A DNA stretch of 64,000 nucleotides, from the NCBI RefSeq assembly GCF_963678635.1, contig NC_087070.1, positions 53,108,750-53,172,749 of the forward strand, written 5' to 3'. Positions within the stretch are counted from its first letter, which is position 1, and each line of letters starts with the position of its first letter. Below, one piece after another: positions 46,940 through 57,713 of the stretch. The notes under the pieces were generated by a model. It ran no database searches. It saw only the letters and a list, made by a program, of their open reading frames with translations, and was not told where the DNA came from. This DNA is from Symsagittifera roscoffensis (Eukaryota; Xenacoelomorpha; Acoela; Convolutidae). The position numbers were made by a program, and so were the translations under genes.

Positions 46940-49330
46940 CCTGTTAATTGCCGGTCTCGGTTTCCTAATGTGCAGCGCCTCTATTGTAAGTACCTTGATG
47001 CTGCTGGACGCCTGGTCGATTATTTTCCATTTAAACTCAGACTTACCACTCTCACTACCACACTGCCTTATATGCTGTCCAACTGGGGTATCCTCTTTTC
47101 GGTGTTCCTCAATACTTGTGGTGAGATGTCGGACCATCTGGCCAGCATAGATTGATTTTCAACCACAACATTTAAGTATGTACACCACTTTTGAATTCAG
47201 TTCGCTGGAAAATGAAGATTTTAGAGAGGGCATACAAGTTTTCATTTTCCTCGTTGTGAAAATTATCTGTGCATTGGTGATATCGCGCACTTTTTTGCTA
47301 ATGTTTGACTGTGATTCCCCCTATATTGGAACATCAAGATGGGTGGTGAATTACTGCTATAATCACAGGACTTCTTTTTCTCAGCCATGTTTTTTTTGTT
47401 TCTGCCCTCCCTGATTTTTTCAAGGGCATGGGATGCAACCCGCGACGGCCAGTTTTCCGGATAATAGTTATCCAACCACTGCTCACGGTTGATTTTCATA
47501 GCTTTATCAGATTCTTCCCATGTTGACGTACTGCGGAAAACCCGGAGAACAGTTCTTTCAATCACACTTCTCTTGTACTGAAAGGGGACACAGCTTCTAA
47601 AATTTAGTATGGTACCTGTATCTGTTGGTTTTTGATACCACCCGCAGTTAATTTTCCTGCTTTGTCAATACTAATTTGTAAATCCAAAAATGCCAATTTT
47701 CCGTTTGTGTTTGGTGGCTCAATTGTGAACTGTAAATTTGGATGTAGTAAGTTTGCATCACGTAGCACTTTTTCAGGACCACCCTTCACTGTTTTCACTA
47801 TTTCGTCAACGTAACAGAGAAATAACTTAGCTTGCTGCACTGACTTATTTTGCTCTCTTATTGCGATGCATTTGCTACAGTACCAGACGGTTTCACTTAT
47901 ATTTCGATACTCATCATCTCATATATCACCGCATTTTATGTGATACCAGTTCAAACATCATTCACATTCTACACCTTTTGACCTGTACGTGACTTTCTTG
48001 TTGCACTCGGGACATATTCCGTTAAAATCTTTCTCGGGCAAAAACATTTCGGGAATATCCCTCGATAGTGCAGATTCGTACTGCTGCAGCCAAGATGTGC
48101 TAAATTAACGACAAGAGATGCCTCCATTGCCAAGACATCTTTCTGAACGTACCATCTTTCATTGCACTTGAAATGGACTTGACTAACTGCCATGTTCAAC
48201 AGTCTCTTCATGGTTTTCCTAGCAATTGATGGTGGATCATCTTGCTCATACAGTTTTCTCAGAGCTATGTCTATTGCTTCTTTCAGTGGAACATTTGTAT
48301 ACAAACTCTTCACATCTAGAGATATCAAATTTTCATTGGGCTCGAGATTAGTGCTCTCTAAGGTTTCTCTCGCATCTAGTGAGTTGGTTTCGATGTTTGC
48401 GCCCTCAATTTTCTCGAAAAATTTTTCAAGAACCTTGTTCAACATAAATGAGAGCTACCAGGCAAGGATAGGACCGGTCTTAATGCGGTATTCACTTTAT
48501 GCACTTTCGCCAACCCATAAAGCCTGGCGGGCTGCCCCCCAGTAGACCTCATCCTTGTGTGGAGATTCTCACTTATTTTGTCTTTTTTCCTCATACCCAA
48601 CAACTCCTTATTGATGTCTCTTTCTATCTTCAAAACAATCGCATCACTTTCTCCTTTAATTTTGCTGATTGATTTGAATCTAAAGTATCCGACAACTTGA
48701 TCTCGTAGGTGTCCTTCCTCATTACACAAAAACTCACGCTTTTGTGATACGGTATCTCCACTAATCAATTACTCTTCAGATACTTTCGGGACTTCTCAAC
48801 GCTTTTGTCAGATGGTGTTTGTTTCACCCTTTTAGCATAGGTTTTTGCCACAGCTCCGATCTCACAAAGGGCCTCACCGGGGACTTTTACTATTTTTGAG
48901 ATCCGATAGAAAGATGTCAATGTCGGCGAGAAAGTGTGTCTCATTAAATTTATCTCTGACGGGATGTTTCGGCCCTAACGCCAACACTTGTTGTACACAC
49001 TTTGCTAATTCACAACATCAAGAGCTCTTACCGAACCCTCACATTGCTTCCCTAGAGGTCGGTCTTGTCTTTCTGATAATTTCATTAGCTTCTTCTGATG
49101 GGTCTCTTTGACTGTTGTTGTTTGTTTTTGTCCTCTGAGACTTAAGTATTTAATTACCGAAGGCCAAAACTTCTCATCTACACCCCTCTGTACTGCGCCT
49201 CTCGCCCTTTCTAGCTTGACTTCAACGTTTCTCTCGTCTGTCCTTGCCTTGTTTATCTCCGTTCTTAGATTTTTGTCTGAAAACTGTTTACCGCTTTGTT
49301 CAAAAATACCCCATTTTCCGGTACCCTGAA
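46940..49330 (-). pseudogene. Penelope-like element, copy A
   Basis: The longest PLE here; minus-strand order is: an upstream region (49330-48770) with no clear motif; RT start with LYGLAKVHKVNTALRPVLS (about 48540); motif A LDVKSLYTNVPLKEAIDIAL (about 48300); motif B region LAMEASLVVNLAHL (about 48110); a PHD finger (48014-47868); motif C YVDE (about 47810; second Asp changed to Glu); AFLDLQISIDKAGKLTAGG (about 47670); thumb FRSTSTWEESDKA (about 47530); and a GIY-YIG region (about 47200-46950) ending in LEALHIRKPRPAINR. Several stops and frameshifts: inactive. Confidence 0.85.
47868..48014 (-). other. PHD-type zinc finger inside PLE copy A reverse transcriptase
   Basis: Cys-Pro-Glu-Cys, then Cys-Glu-X-Cys, then LNWYHIKCGD, then VWYCSKC: the C4HC3 ligand order of a PHD finger, 49 codons. 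Two in-frame TGA stops. It lies between RT motif B and motif C. Confidence 0.75.
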
Positions 49331-49379
49331 CCTCAAAAATTCAGGTATAAGGTCGTTTTCTAGACAAACTCTAAGATAC

Positions 49380-49790
49380 TGAAACGAAATTGTAAAGAAC
49401 ATTACTGCAACGAAATTGTAAAAAACAAAAAAGATGAAATTTCTCAAAAATTTGTGACAAAATGTTTGAAACTGTTACATAATAGTTGTTACATAATTTC
49501 AGTTATATTTGTAAAGTTGTGATTGGTTGAATTTTTTAAATTTTGAAATAATGATGTGTATGACACTTTTTATGATCTTTGATCGTTCTGTAAAGATAGT
49601 TCAAAACTTTTAAAACCTGAAGATGCACAAAAATGTGAGAAAACGTTTGTTTGAAATTACAATTTCAACGCGTTCTCAAATTATGTAACAACTGTTACGT
49701 AACAATTCTAAACTTTTTGTCACAAATTTTTGAGAGTTTTCACGTTTTTTGTTTTTACAATTTCGTTTTGTCGCTAATTTTTATGCTAAC
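49380..49790 (+). repeat. PLE pseudo-LTR in inverted orientation, with arms
   Basis: The plus strand from about 49400 to 49680 matches the minus-strand array at 46460-46240 (ACGAAATTGTAAAAAACAAA, GACACTTTTTATGATCTTTG). Its ends form an inverted repeat: 49437-49499 pairs with 49678-49742 (TCTCAAAAATTTGTGACAAA against its inverse). It separates PLE copies A and B. Inverted pseudo-LTRs are a known habit of Penelope elements. Confidence 0.7.
49584..49645 (+). ncRNA. Hammerhead-like core 7 (isolated, opposite strand)
   Basis: CGUU then C as putative base 17 (49588), CUGAAGA (49617-49623), GCACA/UGUGA stem with AAAA loop, GAAAACG (49639-49645). Helix III CGUU/AACG is perfect. One mismatch at the base of the GCACA stem. 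Confidence 0.55.
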
Positions 49791-49817
49791 ATGAAAGCTA
49801 TTTAAAAACTTTTTGTT

Positions 49818-51290
49818 TTAGTCAGAACTTTTCGATTCTGGAACTATAGGCTTCTGGACGATTATTTTACATTTAAACTCAGACTTACCACTCTCACTAC
49901 CACACTGCCTTATATGCTGTCCAACTGGGGTATCCTCTTTTCGGTGGTCCTCAATCCTTGCGGTGAGATGTCGGACCGTCTGGCCAACATAGATGGATTT
50001 GCACCCACAACATCCAAGTATGTACACGACTTTTGATTTCATCTCACTGGAAAATGAGGATTTTAGAGAGGGCATACAAGTTTTTATTTTCCTAGTTGTG
50101 AATAATATCTGCGCATTGGTAATATCTGCGCACTTTTTTTGCTAATGTCTGATTGTGATTCCCCCTATATTGGACCATCAAGGTGGGTGGTGAGTTACTG
50201 CTATAATCACAGGAATTCTGTTTCTCAGCCATGTTTTTTTTGTTTTTGCCCTCCCTGATGATCTTTTCAAGGGCATGTGATGCAACCCGCGACGACCACT
50301 TTTCCGGATGTTGGTTATCCAATCACTGTTCACGGTTGATTGTCATCGCTTTATCATATTCTTCCCATGTTGACCTACTGCGGAAAACCCGGTGAACAGT
50401 TCCTGCAATAACACTTCTCTTGTACTGAAATGGGGAACGCAGCTTCTAAAATTTAGTATGGAACCTGTATCTGTTGGTTTTTGATACCACCCACAGTTAA
50501 TTTTCTTGCTTTTGTCAAAACTAATTTGTAAATCCAAAAATGCCTATTTCCCGATTGTGTTTGGTGTCATTGTTGTGAGCTGTAAATTTGGATTTCGTAA
50601 GTTTGCAGCCCGTAGCACTTCTTCAGGATCACCCTTCACTGTTCTCACTCTATCGTCAAAGTAGCGGAGAAATAACTTAGCTTGCTGCACTGACTCTTAT
50701 TTTTCTCTCTTATCGCGATGCATTTTCTACAGTACCAGACCTCTTCACTTATAATTCGAAACACATCATCTGATATATCACCGCATTTTACGTGATACCA
50801 GTTCATACAACGTTCACATTGAACACCGTTTGACCTGTAAGTGGCTTTTTTTGCACTCGGGACATATTTCATTAAAATCTTTTTTGAGCAAAAACATTTC
50901 GGGAATATCCCTCGATAGTGCAGTTTCGTACTGCTTGAGCCAAAGATTTGCTAAAATAAGGGCAAGAGATGCCCCCATTGCTAAATTACCTTTCTGAACG
51001 TACCATGGTGCATTGCACTTGAAATGGACATAACTAACTGCTATATTCAACAGTCTCTTCATGGTTTTCCTAGCAAATAATGGTGGTTCATCTTGCTCAT
51101 ACAACTTTCTCAGAGCTATGTTTATAGCTTCTTTGAGTGGAACATTTGTATACAAACTCTACACATCTAGAGATATCAAGTTTTCATTGGGCTCGAGATT
51201 AGTGCTCTCTAAGATTTCTCTCGCATCTAATGAGTTCGTTTCGATGTTTGCGCCCTCAATTTTCTCGAAAATTGTTTAACAGATATGGAC
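49818..51290 (-). pseudogene. Penelope-like element, copy B
   Basis: Close relative of copy A, minus strand: LDVKSLYTNVP-type motif A (about 51150), motif B LAMGASLALILANLW (about 50960), PHD finger (50864-50720), motif C RYFDD (about 50665), LDLQISFDKSKKINCGWYQ (about 50500), thumb, and GIY-YIG (KVVYILGCCGCKSIYVGQTV, then RIEDHRKEDTPVG, 50030-49920). 5' truncated near 51290. Frameshifts, but few stops. Confidence 0.85.
50720..50864 (-). other. PHD-type zinc finger inside PLE copy B reverse transcriptase
   Basis: CPEC, then CERCMNWYHVKCGDISDD, then VWYCRKC: all eight ligands (C4HC3) and the Trp two residues before the last Cys pair are present. One frameshift in a T-run near 50850 separates the first Cys pair from the rest. 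Confidence 0.8.
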
Positions 51291-51465
51291 GCATAATCAC
51301 GGGATAGTTTTCAAATGAGTTTGTTTTTTAAAGTCCAAATTAAGATTGGAGATGGGAGTACAACTGTGCTCATTGGTTTGCGGGCCACGAGGAAGACACC
51401 TCACGTGACACAAAGCAACACAAATAACACAACTCTAACTCACCCTCTCCATTGAAGCCTCCTCG

Positions 51466-51987
51466 TCAGTCGGACCAACAGTTTACTCGCCTCTGTTCAC
51501 CAGTCTTCGTTTTGCCGCCCTCATTCTCGATTGAAATTTGTTTTTCGTGCTTGAACGAAGCTCGGACAAAAGAGCTGGCAGGATGTCTTGGTGTTCGAAC
51601 ACAATCCGCAAAGACTTTAGCTCCAGCTGGATATCCTGGTGCAGTGCCTGATATTCGTTGACCAGCTCCTTTCTTCTCTTCCTCTTTGAACACCTCGTAA
51701 TAAGAATGACAAGAAAATACGAGCTGATCAGCTGGTTCCTGATATCTGGTGTACTGAAAGTATAAAATTGCGCTGATACCTGTCAGTGTCATTAGGATTT
51801 CTGTCACTTCCTCTGCAGTGCAAGCTCTGTATTTGTTTGTGCGGTGGCTGTTGATAGAATTATTGATGATGTCGTTCCACACCATCACTTGAAGTTTTTC
51901 TGCTAGAGGTGCCTTGCAGAGTAGGCTTGCGAGTTTCTTCTGTGGGTTCGTGGTGTTCTGGTTTAAAGAAAGTCCCGGAATAGCCAA
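51466..51987 (-). other. Open frame of 173 codons, unrecognised
   Basis: Starts MAIPGLSLNQNTTNPQKKLA. Contains a mildly hydrophobic stretch (EILMTLTGISAILYFQY) and a basic C-terminal part. It lies between the truncated PLE copy B and copy C, in the same orientation. No family recognised. It could be an upstream part of a PLE or an unrelated insertion; its length exceeds chance frames nearby. Confidence 0.35.
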
Positions 51988-52209
51988 TATTTTGTGCAGA
52001 AATTATTCTTTTTACTGGTTGCTAAGTTTTTCCAGTCTGTGGTAGAGGGAGCTAGCCGCTACAATGTAGCAACCAATCATTAATAACCATTATTAGGGTA
52101 AGCATTATTAACATTTTCCTTTAAATTTCTGAGTTTTTTCAGTTTTTTGTTTTTTCATTGTTAGAAAATTTCATTTGGCAAAGTTTTTCAGTTCTGACTC
52201 TTTTTTTTT

Positions 52210-52990
52210 TAATTTTAGCCATTTTATACATAGACTCCAGTTTTAGTGTTTGTTCCCGGCTCCCGAACTCATCGCGTGTGTTGATTTCGGCATCTCTCTC
52301 CAATTTTTCATAGCTTCTAGTGTGAGTAGCTTCTGAGTGTTGGCTGTTTGGTCTATAATCTCTGACTTCAGCTCAGCAGTAAACCTTCCTTCTTATTACA
52401 TTCTAACATGTGTTGCCCTACTGGGGAGTCCACTTTGCGGTGTTCATGGAGCCTCGTGGCTAAATGTCAGACTGTCTGGCTGACATAGGTGGAGTTACAT
52501 CCACTACATGTAAGCTTATAGACCACTTTGGATCTCAGTTCACGAGCAAAGAAAGTTTTGAGGGATGGAAAGCATGTTTTCAATTTTCTTATTGTAAAAA
52601 CTATTCGTGCCCCTGATAATTGCCGAACCCTTGCAGCTAACAGTTGAGATAGATTGCCTCGATACTGCATTGTAAAAATGGGGGTGAGTCTTTCAACCAT
52701 TTATTACTTCTCGATTCTGATGACGTCAACTCTAATTTTTTTCCCTCAATGATCTTGTTAAGAGTTTCAAACACTACCCTGTCCGCATAAATGTCCGGAT
52801 ATTGATTTTCAATCCATTGTTTCCGATTTTTTTCAATACCCGGTCAATGTTTTCCCATGTTGAGGTACTTCTGAAAAACCTATGGACCGTCCCTTCAAAA
52901 CGTTTCTTTTGTAATGCAAAGGTGCGCAACCTCTTTTGTATTGCAAAAGTGCGCAACAGTCCGGTAAACCTACTGGAAATCAAAAGCTAG
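52210..52990 (-). pseudogene. Penelope-like element, copy C (C-terminal part)
   Basis: The minus strand reads VHRFFRSTSTWENIDRVLKK (thumb), IFTMQYRGNLSQ, FPSLKTFFARELRSKVVYKL, CSGCNSTYV and a degenerate RLHEHRK-VDSPVGQHML (GIY-YIG), then a tail ending near 52210. It is a different subfamily from A/B. The RT core is absent, so the PHD state cannot be judged. Confidence 0.75.
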
Positions 52991-52999
52991 TTTTAAAGG

Positions 53000-55900
53000 T
53001 AAATTCAAAAACTTATTTTGTAGAAGTCACGTTTTATTAGCAGTTTTCATTATCACCAATTATATGAAAAGGATTGGTTCAAAATAATGAGGGCAATTTC
53101 AGGTTACGGAACGTTTTATCAGTCATTGTGGTCTTCAACAAATCTATAGACGATGGTTTACTATTTGTAGAGTTCTGAAATCAATCAATTGATTTTTAAA
53201 GAAAAAAAAATAAGAAGAAAAAATTAGCTCTCTACAAAACTATAGACAAGATATGGAAGAAAAAAAAACTAATTTAAACAAGCTGCATCGCATTTCAAGC
53301 TGAGCTGGACTGTTAAGCATTGAAAAAACGTGCTCAATTGCTCATTTTATTTTCAATTTTGTTTCATATCATCTTGAGAAACTTCAAGCAATAAGCTAGG
53401 CAAAAGTCGAAAAACTGGAGTCTCAAAGTAAAAATCAGCTTAAACGGCTACCATGATAATCACAGAATATCAAGTTTCTTACTTCTGCTGTGTCAATTGA
53501 ATTATTGGTGTATCATTGAGCTCGTGGGAGTAATCAACATCAGTTCTCATCGATAGATAATATCTCAGTAAATTCAGGACATCAAAACTTCGCTCGCTGT
53601 GATTTCTCCTGTTAATCCTAGTGAAACAATTTCTATAGAATATTCAGCATTTTAATCAAGTTTATTGAACGCTGGAAGAATCCAACAGTTATTAAAAACT
53701 GTTCAAATCAAAAAATAACATCTCAATTGAAACAAATTAATTTTTTTTCTTTTTTTTTTCAATGATTTTCACTGTCTTATAAAGAAATTCGTTTTCCTCT
53801 TTTTGGGCGCAAATTAACGCACTCATGAAATGTTTTCAAATTGAACTAAAAAATTCCTGGTCAGGAAACTTTTGATTTTGCTTGAAATCTAAGTGTTCAC
53901 CTGATTAAAGGTCGGATAAAAGAAAATATAAATGATGCTAAAATGTTTTTAGCAACCCAGAATCTTGCTTTTTAATCCAATAAGTGTTCACACTGGTTAA
54001 TATCGATGTCTAAGGAGTCACCTAAAACCTTCGATTTGATCAAAAAGGTCTTTTCATAACAAAAAGTAATTTTTTTCTTTTCGCTTTTCTAATCCTTGTT
54101 TTCTAGACTGTTTACAGGGAGATACATTTTCCCCATGAAAAAGTTTATTGGTGCAAACTTCAAAAAATTCAAAAAAAAATTGAGCCGGGCAAATCTTGTT
54201 TTGTTTCAATGAGGGTTCACACTGGTTCATATCGATAGTTTAGGACTCAATAAAACGTTCCGTCTTGATCAATAACTTCTCCATTAAATTGATCAAAAAC
54301 TTTAAAAAATGAATCTCCATTGAATTCGAAAAATTAGCTACTCCTATACAACTTGAAAATTTCGTGTAATTCATATCAAAACGATTTTTTTAACGAAATT
54401 TGAGAAGTTTACCTTTCCAAATACGTACATAGTGAGGTTCAAAACCACAAATAATGTATAAAAAAAATTGTATTTGAGAAACAGCTGACTATATCAGTTT
54501 TTCCGACTGAATGCTACAATGAAGCTACATCAGAACAGTTTGATCCTCAATGATAGATCTTTTGAAGCAATCACTTGGAGGGAATGTGCCGTGAGTGAGG
54601 CAAAAACAAAGAAAAAATACAGATCACTGAACGTCGTATCATTTCAAAGCCAATTTCAACAGCAGAAAAACGAGCAGTTTGAGTTAAAAAGTTCTCAAGA
54701 ACTTTTTTTTGTTTTAGCCTTTCTAACCCTTGTTTTTTAGATTCTTTACACAGAGATACATTTTACACACGAAAAATTTTATTGATGCAAACTAACGGAC
54801 AAAAAAACGTTTTCAAAAGGGCAAGAAAATTCTAGCCAGGCAAAGCCCGCCCAGGACTTTGATTGAAACCTAAAAGTTCACCTGGAAAAAGCTTGGAGAA
54901 AAAAATATTAAGAAATTAAAACTAAGAATAGCTTAGCAATCAAACGTCTTCTTTTTTTCAAATGAGGGTTCACACTGGCTGATATTGATTGCTCAGGAGT
55001 CACTAAAATTTCCGATTTGATCAATAACACCTCTTGAAAACAAGACACAACTTTTTTATTTGCTTACCTTTGTTTCTTACTGTCGTTACAGAGAGATATA
55101 TTCTCCCCCGAACTTTTTAGGGGAGCAAAAAACGGAAAATAAAAAGCATTTTCTATAAGAGCCAAATAAAATCCTGGCCAGGCAAAGCGCGATCAGGAAT
55201 TTGATTGAAACCTAAAAATTTACCTGAAAAAAAGCTAGAAGAAAACAAAACATCAAGAAATTAAAGATCACAAGAATTTAGCAATCAAGGCTTTTGCTTT
55301 TGTGTAGATACCTAATTTTTCAGACTGAAATTTTTTATGATATGATAAAAGCCTTTCGAACCAAAAAAACATCTCCTAAAATGAAAACAAACATTTTGTT
55401 GTTTTCGCTTTTCTTCATTTTTACTGTCTTTATAAAAAGCGCTTTATCTTTGATCGATTTTGAAGTTTCTTCATTCAATTTTAATGAGTAGTTGTTGAAA
55501 AATTCCTAAAACAGTTTCAAGGAGGTTTTTTCTAATTGACGTTGTTTCTGAGTAAAAGCAGAAATTCAATATTTTTTGAAGTGTTTTAATTGTTGTATAC
55601 ATAGCGTTGTACGAAAAAGAAACAGACTTTTTTTTGATATGTTACTTGAATTTCTTGGGTAATCCGTGAGAAGTTGATAAAACAAAAACTCAATTTGGGG
55701 AAGAAAATTATTTCGACGTCAAGATAGCACTTGACGTGGAAATGTCTCATGGAAAAAATATCATAGAGTCTCGATGATTTATCAGAGGACATTAAAATCT
55801 CCAAGGATTTCAAAAAAAAACAGCTGCTGCTGGACGACTTGAAAGATTACTTGTAATTTATAATAAACACAAGTTGGTTCAAAATTTGAGAAGCTACCTG

Positions 55901-56200
55901 CAAATGACTCATATAGTTTTGTTCAAAACCACGAATACTGTATAAAAAATACAGTATTTGATAAACAGTTGGCTTTATCAAACCTTCGACTGCATTCTAC
56001 AATGAAGCTACATCAGAACAGTTTGGTTCTTTAATGGTAGATCTTTCGACGCAATCACTTGAGGGGAAATTTTTGAAACACAAAAAAATTGTCTTCAAAA
56101 ACCTAAGGAAACTTATCGGAGAATCAATGAAATAGTGCTTCATTAGCTAATAGTTCAAAAGATTTTAAGCTAAACTACAAACTTGAACGAGGGTGATGTT
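53000..56200. repeat. Block of diverged segmental duplications
   Basis: GTTCACACTGG(T/C)T.ATAT(C/T)GAT, followed by an AGGA.TCA..(T)AAA..TTC.(A/G)TTTGATCAA segment, occurs at 53987, 54215 and 54966. An AGATACATTTT-type block follows the first (54120) and recurs at 54750 and 55095. A second pair, 54440-54590 and 55925-56075, shares AATGAAGCTACATCAGAACA and flanks. No gene supported. Confidence 0.65.
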
Positions 56201-56204
56201 GGAA

Positions 56205-56580
56205 CCTTTTTTAAAAAAAATTCAGCGGACCCAAAATTTTACGTTTTCGAAATAATGGTGAAATATGAAAAAAAGAAGTTATGTCGACAAACTTCCTGAT
56301 CTCGTTCAGATACTGAACGATCAAATCAAAAAGGGGATTGGAATGGAGCCCTCCGACGTGATCCTCCGAATAGAGCCCTCCGAATATTTTAATTTTGATA
56401 GCCAAACATATTTCTACGAAAACAATTTTCCAAAAAAGCTACCATCAGCAACTCAGTGATACTTTTTATCAACTAAGTAAGAATTTTTCAACTTCACTGC
56501 CAGCATGCGTTCTACAAAATAAAAAAAGTTGAAGTAATGGATGGAAAATTTTACGAAAATGAAATAAAGAAGAAAACTAA
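56205..56580 (+). pseudogene. Integrase C-terminal remnant (Maverick/Polinton-like or related)
   Basis: Reads YVDKLPDLVQILN, then IGMEPSDV, and about 80 bp later GKFYENEIKK. The order 'Y.D.LP.LV..YN...H.SIGM.P.DV ... G.FY..E.' is that of the integrases of Maverick/Polinton-type elements and their relatives. The Asn-His of the active-site helix is not conserved here. Short and broken; family uncertain. Confidence 0.45.
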
Positions 56581-57713
56581 TTTTTAAATCAATTTTTGAA
56601 AAAATTTTTCTAATCTTTTACAGTCGTGCGAGAGACAACGTGGTAGTGGAAATGGATTTTAGCTCTCAGGACATCTGGCAGTGTATTTTCGTTTGTCTTC
56701 AATTAATTTAACCACCCGCCAAACGAATTGGCATTAAACCTGCTGCAACGTGCTGCAAGAGCAGTATGAAAAGAACAATCAAACGAGCAGCTACATCAAC
56801 AGCGAAAAATAAATTGGTAAGGGACCCCCGTCAAAAAAAACCTCTAACCTGTAAAACTTGAACCTGTACACAATTCAATTCAAAAAAGACTAGTGAGGTG
56901 GTCTGCTAGAGACAACTATAACAGAGTAAAAAACAATACATTTTTTGAACCATAATTTAACCTCAAAAAACATTCATGGAAATGGTACTGCCATTGTAGA
57001 CTATGACACCACTCATAACCAGCAAGCCTAATTTAAAACTATTCAAAGTCACCACTTTCAACCAGACGGTCCTCTTATAACGCTTAATAATTACCCCAAT
57101 CGTATGTATTTGAAATTTCATCTCATATCTTTTCAACAGTGTATTAGTTCTTAACTTCGATAATTTTCTAAACGTTTTACTATGATTTTCTGATCAATCA
57201 TTTATCAATCAAGAAGATAAATAACTTAATTTTTTTGAGCGTGAGACGCTTCTCATTGTCGGCTTTTTCTTCCCATACTCCTTCTTCATCCATCTTTCTT
57301 AACGAATATAAAATTTTTCCTACAAAAGGTTAGAGAAAACATTAATAGGAAAAATTGTTTTCTGGCCAAGAAATAATATCGAAAACTTTTTTGAAATTTT
57401 TATTTGTTAGCTAGAAAAACAACTGGGCTTATTCAACAAAAGAAAATTAGTTATTTCAAATGAAATCATTCCGGTTACACGGTTTTAATATTTAGATTCA
57501 ATTGATAAAAAATTGTTTAAAGTGTTGAAGGGTTTTTTTTTGAAGGGCGATATGCTGAAACTGATGAGTTTTCAGTCTAAAGAATTAGTACAAGTCAGAA
57601 AGTTCTGACCTTCTGGCTTATTTCAACCGAACATTGAGTTTTCATGACGGAGCTCGAGGTTGATCACTATCTGAAATTTGTCGGAAAAAGCTTACCCGTA
57701 AACTGTTCACGTA
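56581..57713. other. Intergenic, no gene seen
   Basis: AT-rich; nothing assigned. Confidence 0.5.

Noticed and set aside
46968-47155. Plus-strand frames in the PLE region as genes
   Set aside because: They are antisense to the PLE endonuclease, which has the recognisable motifs.
55382-55491. Short secreted peptide (MKTNILLFSLFFIFTVF start)
   Set aside because: The hydrophobic start resembles a signal peptide, but the frame has 36 codons, lies in a repeat block, and T-rich sequence gives Phe/Leu/Ile-rich frames by chance.
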